From assembly GCF_900143695.1 (NCBI RefSeq), contig NZ_FRFE01000002.1:248001-312000 (forward strand): DNA of 64,000 nt. Direction: 5' to 3'. Both the position numbers and the translations under genes were made by a program. This DNA comes from Desulfopila aestuarii DSM 18488. Its GTDB lineage: Bacteria > Desulfobacterota > Desulfobulbia > Desulfobulbales > Desulfocapsaceae. Below the pieces are notes generated by a model. That model was not told the origin of the DNA, searched no databases, and saw only the letters and a program-made list of their open reading frames with translations. Positions 44,636 to 54,090 of this stretch are shown here, piece by piece; within the stretch, counting starts at the first letter, position 1; each line of letters opens with the position of its first letter.

Positions 44636-45349
44636 ATGATTGGTCCTTACATCAACGGGGCAGCACTGCTCATCGGCAGCTTGGCAGGGGGCTTTATCGG
44701 CCCGAGGTTTAGCAAGGATTTTCGACTCCACATGCCAATGGTTTTTGGATGCACATCGATAGGTATCAGCGTTGCCATGATCGTCAAGGCCAAACTCCTT
44801 GCTCCTGTGGCGCTGGCAGTGATTCTTGGCACGGTTTTGGGAGAAATCATTCATTTGGAGACTGGTATTCAAAGAGCGGTTGGTTATGCTGTCAAATTGA
44901 TCGAAAAAATCACAAAACCTTCCGGGAGAGTCGACCAGAAAGATTTCCTCGATAAGTTTGTGCCCCTCACGGTGCTCTTTTGTTTTAGCGGCATGGGATT
45001 CTATGGTTCTTTACAAGAAGGTATGACTGGGGACCCAACCTTATTGATCGTCAAAAGCATCCTCGATATTTTTACCAGCCTCATATTTGCTTCAACAATG
45101 GGCTACACATTGGGTATCCTGTGCATTCCCCAGGTGATTATTCAGACCCTGCTATTTTGTGGCGCAGCCATGATCGTGCCGTTTACCAGCCCAGATATGC
45201 TGGGCGATTTCTCGGGATGCGGTGGAATTATTCTTCTTGCCGTCGGCTTGCGTATTTGCGGCATCAAAAATCTTCCCGTCGCCAACATGATTCCGGCACT
45301 TATAATCGTTATGCCGATTTCCTGGGCATGGTCTACGTATATTATTTAA
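44636..45349 (+). CDS. DUF554-family membrane protein
   Basis: The 237-residue protein has about six to seven hydrophobic spans and family blocks YINGAALLIGSLAGGFIG, VILGTVLGEIIHLE and FCFSGMGFYGSLQEGMTGD. DUF554 (YqgA-like) proteins are thought to be transporters, but substrates are not known. AAGGAGG precedes the ATG. It is followed by a convergent GntR gene after 78 bp. Confidence 0.88.
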   Translation: MIGPYINGAALLIGSLAGGFIGPRFSKDFRLHMPMVFGCTSIGISVAMIVKAKLLAPVALAVILGTVLGEIIHLETGIQRAVGYAVKLIEKITKPSGRVDQKDFLDKFVPLTVLFCFSGMGFYGSLQEGMTGDPTLLIVKSILDIFTSLIFASTMGYTLGILCIPQVIIQTLLFCGAAMIVPFTSPDMLGDFSGCGGIILLAVGLRICGIKNLPVANMIPALIIVMPISWAWSTYII

Positions 45350-45427
45350 CAAGATCCCCTGGTGCTATTTCGCTGTATATGATCACCTCATCATCAAGGA
45401 CCAACCTAGGGTGAATCTTACAATCAA

Positions 45428-46111
45428 TCATTCTTGAATATCACCGGACAAGGCCTCCTTGCGGATATCTTGTTTGGAAAATTCGAGATGTGCTGTCATG
45501 GCCTCCTCCAGTCCCCGTTCGTCTCTTGATCTCAGGCATTGCAAAATCGTTTCATGCCCTTGCAATGCCACCTTGACCGTCTCATGAGACTTTATACTTG
45601 CCGCCCGATATCTCAGCATCAGACGACGCAGTTGCTGACAAATCTCAAAAAGGTGCCTGCTACCCGCAACCTCAAAAATGATTTCGTGGAATTCCTCATC
45701 GTAATGGAGAAATATATCGGGTTCATCCTTGCGAAGCCCATCTTTGACCTTCTCTAAATTCCTCTCAAGTTTTTCCAATTGGATATCGTCAATTTTCTGC
45801 ATAGCCCACCGGCAAGCCAGGAGCTCATTTACCCGTCGTATCTCGAATATTTCATCCAATTCGTCCCATGCCAGCTTTTTAACGCAATAACCAACTCTCG
45901 GCAGGGATTCCAGAAATCCGTCCTTTTCAAGTAAATGCAAGGCCTCTCGAACCGGTGTACGGGAAATGCCTATCTCTTTTGCAATCTGCGCCTCAACCAG
46001 TCGACTAGATGGCTCGATAGTCCGATTAAGTATTTGGGTTCGCAGATGTTCGTAAACCTGTTTTCGCATAGGTACAGGTTGTTCAATTATCAGTTTATCG
46101 TTTTGCAGCAT
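45428..46111 (-). CDS. GntR/FadR-family regulator of the 46-57 kb catabolic cluster
   Basis: The 227-residue protein has a GntR winged helix (EPSSRLVEAQIAKEIGIS, RTPVREALHLLEKDGFLESL) and an FCD domain with DEEFHEIIFEVAGS and LEAMTAHLEFS as ligand-histidine segments. A frame extension of 21 residues is possible, but CGAGGA at 8-nt spacing supports this ATG. It is divergent from the MDH-like gene, and matching inverted 12-mers flank the shared region, so it is probably the repressor of the whole rightward cluster. Confidence 0.92.
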   Translation of the reverse strand: MLQNDKLIIEQPVPMRKQVYEHLRTQILNRTIEPSSRLVEAQIAKEIGISRTPVREALHLLEKDGFLESLPRVGYCVKKLAWDELDEIFEIRRVNELLACRWAMQKIDDIQLEKLERNLEKVKDGLRKDEPDIFLHYDEEFHEIIFEVAGSRHLFEICQQLRRLMLRYRAASIKSHETVKVALQGHETILQCLRSRDERGLEEAMTAHLEFSKQDIRKEALSGDIQE

Positions 46112-46225
46112 GGTTTTGTCCTCGATATAGATGGTTCCATTGAGTGATACTGGATACCGAAAACCGCTCAACATGGGAGAGTATTTTCAGAAAAATTCGC
46201 TCTTAAATTCAACATCGTGTTCATT

Positions 46226-46441
46226 GTATACCGTACCTCAAGTGCAAAGTCAAACGGTTCTCTTCCATAAGAAATACCTTGAATTCTTGTTTTTTTGCCT
46301 CTCACTCCAAATGACCAGCACGACAATATCCTTCTTTTAAAGCATAATATTATATACATACAACACATCAAGCTGTTTGCGGCTTTTCTATTCACAATTT
46401 ACTTGACAGGATAATTGTTTGGAATGTAGGGTACGGTATAC
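46226..46441. promoter_or_regulatory. Paired inverted 12-mers between the GntR and MDH-like genes (candidate operators)
   Basis: GTATACCGTACC (46226-46237) recurs as its exact reverse complement GGTACGGTATAC (46430-46441), about 190 bp apart. Each contains the palindrome GTATAC, and the right copy is followed by a further GTAT and GGTACC. One copy lies near each start, suiting DNA looping or paired repression by the GntR protein. TTGACA at 46403-46408 may be the -35 box of the cluster promoter. Confidence 0.6.
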
Positions 46442-46488
46442 AGTAAATCGTATCCGGTACCCGAGATTTCATCTATAAAGGAGCCAGC

Positions 46489-47421
46489 ATGAAGATAAGT
46501 ATTATTGGTGCAGCAGGCAGTGTGGGAGCACCTGCGGCTTTTTACCTTGCCGCAAAGGGATTGGCAGACGAAGTCGTGATGATAGGCGGCAGGAAACAAA
46601 ACGTGCTGAAACAGCATGCTATGGATCTAAGTACTGCCGTATCAGCAATGGATATGGTGATTCGAGCCGGCGATTATAGCGACATGGGTGGTTCCGACAT
46701 TGTCATCAACGCAGCTGGAGCACCCCAGGGGGTTATTGCCGATCGAATGGAGATGTTGCCAAAAAACATTTCGCTTTGTGAAGGTATTGCTACCCAGGTG
46801 AAACAGTATTGTCCTGATGCATTTTTCATTACTGCCACAAACCCTGTGGATCCATTGAACTACGCGACCTTCCTGGCTGGAGACTTTGACCGACATAAGC
46901 TTATTGGCTATTCGATTAATGACACTTTCCGTTTTAAAGAAATGATCGCCAAGGCGAAACACGCCCGGGTCAGTCAGGTAGATGGACTGGTTTTAGGTGA
47001 GCACGGTTCTTCACAGGTACTGCTCTTTAGTACCGCGCGGGTTCATGGTCAAAATGTTTCTTTTACCGAAGAACAGAAACAAAGTTTACGGGCCGGGGTA
47101 CCTAACATCCTGAAAGGGTACGAGGAGTTGAAGGCTGGCAGGACAGCAGGTTGGACCTGTGCTATTGGCCTTGAAATAATCGTCAGGGCAATTGTTGAAG
47201 ATCAACAGTGCGTTATTCCATGTTCGGTCGTCCTTGATGGAGAATACGGCTTGCGCAACATGAGCATGTCAGTTCCCGTCGTGCTTGGTCGTGAAGGGAT
47301 TGTCGATATCATTGAGCTGGATTTGGCTGACGATGAAATGGCTGGTCTGGAAAAGACTGTCGCCACCTTACGACCTGCTATGTCAATCGTAGAGACAAGC
47401 TTAAGTTCGGCTAACCAATAA
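46489..47421 (+). CDS. Malate/lactate dehydrogenase-family 2-hydroxyacid dehydrogenase
   Basis: The 310-residue enzyme has the NAD-binding GAAGSVGAPAAFYLAAKG at the N-terminus, the mobile-loop arginine in IADRMEMLPKN, ATNPVDPLNY, and the catalytic histidine in VLGEHGSSQV. It should oxidise an L-2-hydroxy acid to a 2-oxo acid with NAD(P). The loop is not clearly that of malate or lactate enzymes, and the context (2-oxoacid oxidoreductase and TRAP transporter downstream) suggests a different substrate. AAGGAGC precedes the ATG. It is first in the cluster and 28 nt before the flavoenzyme gene. Confidence 0.88.
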   Translation: MKISIIGAAGSVGAPAAFYLAAKGLADEVVMIGGRKQNVLKQHAMDLSTAVSAMDMVIRAGDYSDMGGSDIVINAAGAPQGVIADRMEMLPKNISLCEGIATQVKQYCPDAFFITATNPVDPLNYATFLAGDFDRHKLIGYSINDTFRFKEMIAKAKHARVSQVDGLVLGEHGSSQVLLFSTARVHGQNVSFTEEQKQSLRAGVPNILKGYEELKAGRTAGWTCAIGLEIIVRAIVEDQQCVIPCSVVLDGEYGLRNMSMSVPVVLGREGIVDIIELDLADDEMAGLEKTVATLRPAMSIVETSLSSANQ

Positions 47422-47449
47422 TCCCACCGGGCGGAAAAGGAGAGATCAG

Positions 47450-49570
47450 ATGACTCAACAATTCGCAAAATTGCTGGAACCAGCAATGATCGGCCCGGTA
47501 AAGACCCGCAACCGGATCATCAAAACGGCCAATGGCACTTCGTTCATGGACCCGGATCAAACCTGCGGGGATCGTATGATCGCTTTCTATGAGCGACTGG
47601 CGAAAGGCGGTGTCGGTTTCCTGGTTGTGGAGTCATGCGGTGTAGAGTACCCACTTGGTATTCAACATGTTCACTATTACGAGGATGGCAGTTACCAGGG
47701 GGTGCAGCTGCACTTGGATGACGACCGGTTTATCCCCGGATTTAAAAAATTGACAGATGCCTGCCACAAGCACGGATGTCCCGTCTCCATACAGTTTCAG
47801 CATGCAGGCCCCTGGAATCCCACCGGCCTGTTGCCAAGAGACATGAATGTTCGTGATGTAAAGTGCGCATCTACTATGACAGCAGCTGATTTGCCAGGAC
47901 CTGATTTCCTTCCCTGTCGAGAGATGACCCGGGATGAGCTTGAAGAGCAGATTAATTTTTGGGCCAGTGCTGCGGAAAGGGCCTTTAAGGCTGGATTTGA
48001 CGCCTGCGAAATCAATCATGGCACCTGCCACCAGGGCAACACCTTCCTTTCCCGTATCTGGAACAAACGTGAAGATGAATACGGCCCTCAAAGTTTCGAA
48101 AACAGAACACGGTTTTTACGTCGCTGCATCGAGGAGGCCAAACGCCGTTGCGGCCCAAATTTTGCCGTCCACACCCTTTTCAATATTGTCGAATATGGTC
48201 ATCCATTGGCAACTACCATTGAGGAAGGGGCAGAGATGGCCAAGTTGGTAGCAGAAGTCGCCGATGGCATCAATTGTCGGGCTGAGCGTTATGGTCACCG
48301 CGGTGGTCTCCTGCAACCGGATCGCATACTTTTTCCTGAACCACCTGACGAACTCCCCGCCGGTCTTGACTGGAGCCAAAGGGGAAAAGGGGCAACTGTA
48401 CCGCTGGTTAGAGCTGTAAAAGCCAAAGGGGTCAAGATTCCCGTATGGACTGCCTGCCGTCTGGATCAGGATAATGGCGAAGAATATCTGCAGAAAGGCA
48501 ATCTGGATTTTGTCGGCATGACAAGGCGTCTTATTGCCGATCCGGATTTGCCTAAAAAGGTGATGGAAGGACGTACAGAGGATATCAGATGGTGCAACGG
48601 ATGCCTGCACTGTTTTGATATGCGTAATAAAAACGGAGTTCTTGAGTGTCGGGTCAATGCCACTTTGGGCAGAGAATTGATGCCGGAATATCAGTTCAAT
48701 AAAGCCAAATCGAAAAAAAAGGTAATGGTCATCGGTGGCGGTCCTTCAGGCATGGAAGCTGCGCGTCTTGCTGCCCGGCGCGGTCATGATGTTTCGTTGT
48801 ATGAGAAAGGCGCATTCCTGGGTGGCTCGATTCCTCTGGCAGCTATTGTCAAAGACCTGGAAACCGAAGATCTCACGATGTTCGTGAAGTACCTTGCTAC
48901 CCAGGTACAAAAAGAAGGCGTTGCTGTCCACATGAACTCTGCGGTAACTCCTGCACTTGTTCAGCGCGAAAAGCCCGATGTTCTTGTCGTTGCTGCCGGC
49001 GCAGCCCACACCAGTTTTGAGCTGCCTGGAGCAAACAGCTCTAAAGTGCTCAGGACAGAAAAGCTTCACAGCATGCTCAAATTTTTCCTTCGCTTTTTCA
49101 CCCCCGCACAACTCGAAAAGCTTTCCAAAATCTGGATGCCGGTTGGCAAAGAGGTCGTGGTTATGGGTGGCACCCTCCATGGATGTGAGCTGGCCGAGTT
49201 CCTGACCAAGCGAGGTCGCAAGGTAGCCATGGTACACAACGGTCCGAAAGAAGAACTCGGCAAGGGCATGACTATCGACGATTTACAGATGCTTTGGCCT
49301 TGGATGAAGCAAAACAGCATCCCCATTTGGGCCGGGGTTGAATATCTTGAAATTAATGAAAAAGGGCTTGATATCCGCATTCAGGATCGCCGGAAATACA
49401 CCCTGAAATGCAAGCAAGTGGTTACTACCCAGGACTGGGGTCCAAACAGGGCGCTGGCTGACAAATTTTCAGGACTGGCTGCCGAAGTCCACATTGTCGG
49501 CAGTTGCCGTGAACCGGGTTTGATTGTTGACGCTGTACGTGAAGGAGCAACAATTGGTTTGGCAATATAG
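47450..49570 (+). CDS. Old-yellow-enzyme-type flavin/Fe-S reductase (2,4-dienoyl-CoA or 2-enoate reductase-like)
   Basis: The 706-residue protein has an FMN TIM barrel (about 5-345; opening GPVKTRNRIIKTANG), a four-cysteine cluster motif (CNGCLHC with a later C in LECRVN, about 384-403), an FAD domain (VMVIGGGPSGMEAARLAARRG, near 424) and an NAD(P)-binding insert (VVVMGGTLHGCELAEFL, near 567). Length and order match 2,4-dienoyl-CoA reductase and 2-enoate reductase, which reduce or oxidise C=C bonds. The FMN-site segment reads HAGPW, where many relatives have HAGR. It is second in the GntR-controlled cluster, so the pathway probably includes an unsaturated intermediate. Confidence 0.92.
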   Translation: MTQQFAKLLEPAMIGPVKTRNRIIKTANGTSFMDPDQTCGDRMIAFYERLAKGGVGFLVVESCGVEYPLGIQHVHYYEDGSYQGVQLHLDDDRFIPGFKKLTDACHKHGCPVSIQFQHAGPWNPTGLLPRDMNVRDVKCASTMTAADLPGPDFLPCREMTRDELEEQINFWASAAERAFKAGFDACEINHGTCHQGNTFLSRIWNKREDEYGPQSFENRTRFLRRCIEEAKRRCGPNFAVHTLFNIVEYGHPLATTIEEGAEMAKLVAEVADGINCRAERYGHRGGLLQPDRILFPEPPDELPAGLDWSQRGKGATVPLVRAVKAKGVKIPVWTACRLDQDNGEEYLQKGNLDFVGMTRRLIADPDLPKKVMEGRTEDIRWCNGCLHCFDMRNKNGVLECRVNATLGRELMPEYQFNKAKSKKKVMVIGGGPSGMEAARLAARRGHDVSLYEKGAFLGGSIPLAAIVKDLETEDLTMFVKYLATQVQKEGVAVHMNSAVTPALVQREKPDVLVVAAGAAHTSFELPGANSSKVLRTEKLHSMLKFFLRFFTPAQLEKLSKIWMPVGKEVVVMGGTLHGCELAEFLTKRGRKVAMVHNGPKEELGKGMTIDDLQMLWPWMKQNSIPIWAGVEYLEINEKGLDIRIQDRRKYTLKCKQVVTTQDWGPNRALADKFSGLAAEVHIVGSCREPGLIVDAVREGATIGLAI

Positions 49571-49738
49571 TAGAGACATTGTTTGAAGCGGGAAATGCAC
49601 AACGCCAAAGCTTCGATATACGGTGTTGCGGCCAGATATGAACAATAAATCTGTTGGTCAAATAGACATGTAAGTTGATGCGCTGTGAAAGGAAAACCGA
49701 CAGCAACTTACACCGATCAACAACCAAAGGAGGAGTAC

Positions 49739-50299
49739 ATGACAGGAAAAGAAATACGGTTGCACGGACGAGGCGGTCAGGGGGCCGTCATGGCAGCCAA
49801 GATGCTGGCATCCGCATTCGCCATTGAGGGCAAATCGGTTGCAAGTTTCCCCATGTACGGCTTTGAACGGCGGGGAATGCCGGTCGTAGCTTTTACACGT
49901 TTTGACGAAAAACCTATTCTGGAAAAGACCCAGATATACACTCCCGATCTTCTGATGGTCGTCGACCCTACTCTTTTAGCCATCTCAACCCTGTTTGATG
50001 GTTTAAAGACTGGCGGTGTCCTCATTCTCAACAGCAATAAGCCTTTTACCACCAGGCCGAGCGCCAATCTGGCAAAGGTTGGCCGTATCGATGCCACCAG
50101 CGTGGCAATGGAAGAAATTGGCAGAGATATCCCCAATACCTGCCTTATCGGTGCACTTGCAGCAACCACTGGCTGGGTGTCCCTGGAGTCTGTACTCAAA
50201 GGATTAAGCGAGTATCTGGAGGGCAGTATGCTCGAGAAAAATATTCGTAATGCAACACGGGGATATAAAGAAGTGGAGGTACAATCATGGGATTCATAA
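49739..50299 (+). CDS. 2-oxoacid:ferredoxin oxidoreductase, gamma subunit
   Basis: The 186-residue protein is the catalytic gamma-type subunit with the signature LHGRGGQGAVMAAKMLASAF, then FPMYGFERRGMPVVAFTR. AAAGGAGG fixes the ATG; an 18-residue upstream extension is unsupported. It overlaps the ferredoxin-like delta gene by 13 nt, starting a gamma-delta-alpha-beta set like the four-subunit pyruvate and 2-ketoisovalerate enzymes. Confidence 0.93.
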   Translation: MTGKEIRLHGRGGQGAVMAAKMLASAFAIEGKSVASFPMYGFERRGMPVVAFTRFDEKPILEKTQIYTPDLLMVVDPTLLAISTLFDGLKTGGVLILNSNKPFTTRPSANLAKVGRIDATSVAMEEIGRDIPNTCLIGALAATTGWVSLESVLKGLSEYLEGSMLEKNIRNATRGYKEVEVQSWDS

Positions 50300-50589
50300 A
50301 AGAGGGTGAGAAATGCATCTTCGAAACAGAAGCTGCCTGGAGTGATGCGAAAGGCAACAAAATGCTTTGTCTTGAAACGGGTGATTGGCGAACATCCCGC
50401 CCGGTCGTGATACAGAAAAAGTGTAATGCCTGTGGAATATGTGTCAGCTTCTGTCCGCCGCAGTGCATGGTTGATGATGGTGATTATTACAAGGCCAATT
50501 TGAAATTCTGTAAGGGATGCGGTGTCTGTGCCACGGAGTGTCCAAAGAAGGCGATCACCATGGAACCCGAAGGAGGTTTTTCCGAATGA
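50287..50589 (+). CDS. 2-oxoacid:ferredoxin oxidoreductase, delta (ferredoxin-like) subunit
   Basis: The 100-residue protein has two [4Fe-4S] motifs, CNACGICVSFCP and CKGCGVCATECP, which relay electrons from the TPP site to external ferredoxin. It overlaps the gamma gene by 13 nt and the alpha gene by ATGA, so translation is coupled. GTGGAGG precedes the ATG. Confidence 0.95.
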   Translation: MGFIKEGEKCIFETEAAWSDAKGNKMLCLETGDWRTSRPVVIQKKCNACGICVSFCPPQCMVDDGDYYKANLKFCKGCGVCATECPKKAITMEPEGGFSE

Positions 50590-51776
50590 ATGCCCCAATA
50601 GCTAAATCCACTAAAGTTATAACAGGGAACGCAGCAGCAGCCTACGCTGCGATGTTATGCCGGCCCGATGTTGTTTCTGCCTACCCTATCACACCTCAGA
50701 GTGAACTGGTTGAGCAACTGGCTAAATTTCATGCCGATGGCGTGCTGGACTGCGAATATGTGACGGTAGAGGGTGAGAACTCCGCTCAGAACGTTGTCTG
50801 TGGGGCCAGCATGGCGGGTGCTCGTGCTTTTACGGCCACCTCCTCCTATGGTCTCGTCTATATGTACGATGCCATGTTCAACACTGCTGGTTACCGTGCA
50901 CCGGTGGTTATGGTCAACGTGAATCGTGAGCCTCCAGGAATCCATGCGGTCTGTTCCGGTCAACAGGATATGATTTCCGTCCGTGACACCGGCTGGGTTC
51001 AGCTCATTGCCAGCAATTGTCAGGAAATCCTCGATCTCACGATTCAGGCCTTCCGCCTGGCAGAAGATTACGACATCCAGTTGCCAGTGATCGTTAACTA
51101 TGATGGCTACTATCTGTCGTTTCTTGCCGAGGCAGTGAATATTCCCGCTGATAATGAGGTCGATGGTTTTCTGAAAGTTTTGGAAACACAACCTGAAAGA
51201 CCAAAGCTCACCCCTGGACAAGCTCAGGGTTGTGGAAGTCATGGTATTGGCCTCGGTTATGTTGAGCTTCGTCGCAAGCATATGGATGCCATGGAGCGGG
51301 TCAAGGCGAAAGTCGATGACATCGATACCGAATTTGCCAAGGCATTTGGCAGAAGTTATGGCGGTCAAGTTGAAGAGTATAAAACGGAAGATGCCGAGAT
51401 TGTCCTGGTCACTTCAGGAAGTGCTGCCGGGACAGCCCGTGCTGTAGTTGACGCCAAGCGGGAAGCCGGGATGAAGGTCGGATTAGTGAGACTCAGGCTC
51501 TATCGGCCATTTCCGGTCCAGCGCCTGGCCGAATGCTTGAAAGGTAAAAAGGCAATCGGAGTTCTCGACCGAAGTATTGCTTTTGGTTGGAACTGCGGGC
51601 CGCTCTATCAGGAAGTCAAAGCAATCACCCCTGAGATCGGCATCGTGCCAATGCTTTCTTTCATTGATGGCCTGGCCAATATGGACATCACCAAGGAACA
51701 TATCGGCTCAATGATCGACAATATCCAGAGTGCGGCCCGAGGCGAGAGCTATGAGGAAGTAACCTGGTTGCCATAA
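50586..51776 (+). CDS. 2-oxoacid:ferredoxin oxidoreductase, alpha subunit
   Basis: The 396-residue subunit starts with TGNAAAAYAAMLCRPDVVSA and YPITPQSELVEQL, the pyrimidine-binding and 2-oxoacid-binding motif, and contains the central segment EYVTVEGENSAQNVVCGASM. The C-terminal domain (VLVTSGSAAGTARAVVDAKR) is the usual transketolase-like tail. The style is PorA/VorA-like rather than KorA. The ATG overlaps the delta stop codon, and GGAGG lies upstream. Confidence 0.93.
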   Translation: MNAPIAKSTKVITGNAAAAYAAMLCRPDVVSAYPITPQSELVEQLAKFHADGVLDCEYVTVEGENSAQNVVCGASMAGARAFTATSSYGLVYMYDAMFNTAGYRAPVVMVNVNREPPGIHAVCSGQQDMISVRDTGWVQLIASNCQEILDLTIQAFRLAEDYDIQLPVIVNYDGYYLSFLAEAVNIPADNEVDGFLKVLETQPERPKLTPGQAQGCGSHGIGLGYVELRRKHMDAMERVKAKVDDIDTEFAKAFGRSYGGQVEEYKTEDAEIVLVTSGSAAGTARAVVDAKREAGMKVGLVRLRLYRPFPVQRLAECLKGKKAIGVLDRSIAFGWNCGPLYQEVKAITPEIGIVPMLSFIDGLANMDITKEHIGSMIDNIQSAARGESYEEVTWLP

Positions 51777-51795
51777 TACAAAATGAGGTTTCACA

Positions 51796-52737
51796 ATGAC
51801 AATGGTTGCAATTGAGAAAAAACCGCAGAAAGGAAGTGAACACTTCCAATGCGAGGACCAGTTCTCTGGTGGAGTGGCGTTTTGCGCAGGATGTGCTCTT
51901 GAGCTTAATGCTCGTTTCGTCGCCAGGATTATGGGGGAAAAGACTATTCTGGTAGGCACACCATCCTGCTCTGCTCCTGTTCTTAACGGACAAAATACCG
52001 CCGCCTGGCATAAAATGGGCCATTACGCCTGCACCATGACCGGTGTGGCATCCAGCGCCACGGGCATCACCCGCTATTACCAGCGTGCCGGTATCGAAGG
52101 CAATGTGGTTTGTTTTACCGGTGATGGCTGTGCCTCTGATATTGGTTTTCAGACCATGAGTGGTGCAGCGGAACGTAACGAGAAGATGATTTATATCTGT
52201 TACGACAACGAGGGATACATGAATACCGGTATCCAGCGGAGCAGCGCAACACCTTTTGGTGCTTCTACCAGCACAACGCCAAGTGGTGCCGTCAGTCAGG
52301 GCAAAACCACCGGTTCCAAGAATCTGCCAATGATCATGTCCATGCACGATGTCGCCTACGTAGCTACTGCGACCTTGAGCCATCTCGATGATTATGCTGA
52401 AAAACTGGCAAAAGCGAAAGAGAAAGCCAAAGAGGGTTTTGTTTACCTGCATGTCTTCTGTCCCTGTCTGGTGGGATGGAAGTTCAACATGGATTTATCG
52501 ATCCAGGTTTGCCGTGCGGCGGTTCGAACCAATTATTTTCCCCTTTGGGAGTCGGAGAACGGTCAATACCGGATTACCCAGAAGGTGGCAAAACCAAAAC
52601 CCATTGAAGAATTGACAGGTTTACTTGGCAAGTTCAAACACTTGAGCGAGGACAATGTAAAGAGCCTGCAGGCTAAGGTTGATAAACGTTTCAAAACCCT
52701 GGATGTGCTATGTAAAGGCAGCAGTTACCCTGGCTGA
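51796..52737 (+). CDS. 2-oxoacid:ferredoxin oxidoreductase, beta (TPP-binding) subunit
   Basis: The 313-residue subunit holds a cysteine motif CAGCALE and later C in GTPSCSAPV that, with a distal cysteine, binds the proximal [4Fe-4S] cluster in PorB-type subunits. The TPP/Mg2+ motif is GDGCASDIGF...NEGYMNTG, and SATPFGASTSTTPSG follows. It completes the enzyme, which converts a 2-oxo acid, CoA and ferredoxin to acyl-CoA, CO2 and reduced ferredoxin. The start is 19 nt after the alpha stop. Substrate range is open: pyruvate, branched or other 2-oxo acids. Confidence 0.93.
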   Translation: MTMVAIEKKPQKGSEHFQCEDQFSGGVAFCAGCALELNARFVARIMGEKTILVGTPSCSAPVLNGQNTAAWHKMGHYACTMTGVASSATGITRYYQRAGIEGNVVCFTGDGCASDIGFQTMSGAAERNEKMIYICYDNEGYMNTGIQRSSATPFGASTSTTPSGAVSQGKTTGSKNLPMIMSMHDVAYVATATLSHLDDYAEKLAKAKEKAKEGFVYLHVFCPCLVGWKFNMDLSIQVCRAAVRTNYFPLWESENGQYRITQKVAKPKPIEELTGLLGKFKHLSEDNVKSLQAKVDKRFKTLDVLCKGSSYPG

Positions 52738-52801
52738 TCAGAAGAACTGCATGTCGATTGAAACGGCTTGAGAAGTCGAGTCAAATCTGATGTACCCCTA
52801 A

Positions 52802-52845
52802 CTCGTTTCCATCATAAAACACGGGAGTTTTATGATGGAAACGAG
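52802..52845 (+). terminator. 19-bp perfect hairpin between the oxidoreductase and TRAP genes
   Basis: CTCGTTTCCATCATAAAAC and GTTTTATGATGGAAACGAG pair over 19 bp around a 6-nt loop. No T-run follows, so it may protect the upstream mRNA end or separate the two halves of the operon. Confidence 0.75.
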
Positions 52846-52848
52846 CGC

Positions 52849-52887
52849 ACAATGTCGGTCTGGTAACGCTTCTGGTGCCGACATTGT
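52849..52887 (+). repeat. Second hairpin in tandem before dctP
   Basis: ACAATGTCGG and CCGACATTGT pair perfectly (10 bp) only 3 nt after the preceding hairpin. The two stems in tandem suggest RNA processing or attenuation. Confidence 0.65.
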
Positions 52888-53027
52888 CTAAAACCATCCA
52901 GGGGGAACACGAAAAAAATAGTTTTCTCCTTTCGCTCGAAGGGAGAGATGGAGGTGAGCATAAGGAGAGGCCCGTCACTGGCTCGTGTCTTGGTCAGATT
53001 ACCAACAAAATTCTTGGAGGTATCAGC

Positions 53028-54050
53028 ATGAAATGTGTTCCTTTGAATCGTTTATTTCTTCTTGCTTTGTCAGGTGCTTTTTTGCTGTCAAGCACCCCTG
53101 TGTTTGCTGAGACGATAGAACTCACATTTTCAAGTCCTTTTCCAGTCCAACAGGTCATCACTGGCAAAGTCATTAAACCCTGGATCGAAGAAATCGAAAA
53201 AGCGAGTGGCGGTGAAGTAAAAATTAAACTCTTCCCAGCCGGTGCCCTTGGAAAAGCGCCTGAGCAATTCGACCTGGCTGAAAAAGGTATTGCCGACATG
53301 TCGTACCATTTGGCCGATTATACGCCCGGTCGCTTTCCTTTAACGTCCGTTTTTTCTCTGCCTTTTATGCCACCGACAGGTCAGAAGGTGTCGGAAGCGA
53401 TGTGGAAAACATTTGAGAAGGAACCAAAATACCAGGAAGAATACAGCAAAGTGAAAGTATTGGCCCTGTTTGGCCATGCTGGTGGACATTTTCATACAGT
53501 AAAAACTCCCATTCGTAGCATGGCAGATTTTAAAGGGATGAAAATGCGTACAGCTAATCCTGCTATTAGCAAGGCATTGACTCTCTGGGGTGCTGTGCCG
53601 GTTGCCCAGCCAATCACTGAAACCTATCAATCCCTGCAACTGGGAGTTCTTGATGGCTCAGCCCTTCCCTATGAAGGGATTGTGGTATTTAAATTAAATG
53701 AAGTGACCAAATTTACCACGCTTGCCGACCTGTATACCATGCCCATGATGATCGTCATGAACAAAAAAACCTGGGACAGCCTCCCCAAAAACGTACAGGA
53801 ACTCATTGATAATACAACTGGTTTAAAGATGTCCGCAGCAGCGGGCAAGGCCTTTGATGACGCCGAAAAACCTTTTAGAGAAATCAGTATGAAAAAGGGC
53901 ATTGAGGAGATCGCACTTGATCCTTCTGAACTGGCGAAGATGCAAGACATTACCATGCCCCTGCGAGACGAGTGGGCTATGGAAATGGAAGAAAAGGGTC
54001 TACCCGGAAAAGAGGTCCTGAAAACTGCACTTTCCTATACGAATGAATGA
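53028..54050 (+). CDS. TRAP transporter substrate-binding protein (DctP)
   Basis: The 340-residue protein has a Sec signal (LFLLALSGAFLLSSTPVFA) and a DctP fold, with the substrate carboxylate-binding arginine in FKGMKMRTANPAISKALTLWG and the hinge segment QLGVLDGSALPYEG. It captures a carboxylic acid in the periplasm for Na+-driven uptake. TTGGAGG fixes the ATG. It is followed by small and large permease genes, with a hairpin in the gap that would keep binding protein in excess. The substrate is probably the compound broken down by the cluster. Confidence 0.93.
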   Translation: MKCVPLNRLFLLALSGAFLLSSTPVFAETIELTFSSPFPVQQVITGKVIKPWIEEIEKASGGEVKIKLFPAGALGKAPEQFDLAEKGIADMSYHLADYTPGRFPLTSVFSLPFMPPTGQKVSEAMWKTFEKEPKYQEEYSKVKVLALFGHAGGHFHTVKTPIRSMADFKGMKMRTANPAISKALTLWGAVPVAQPITETYQSLQLGVLDGSALPYEGIVVFKLNEVTKFTTLADLYTMPMMIVMNKKTWDSLPKNVQELIDNTTGLKMSAAAGKAFDDAEKPFREISMKKGIEEIALDPSELAKMQDITMPLRDEWAMEMEEKGLPGKEVLKTALSYTNE

Positions 54051-54090
54051 TGTTTACTGGCCTCTGATTCGCCCTGTTCACAAGCTCTGG

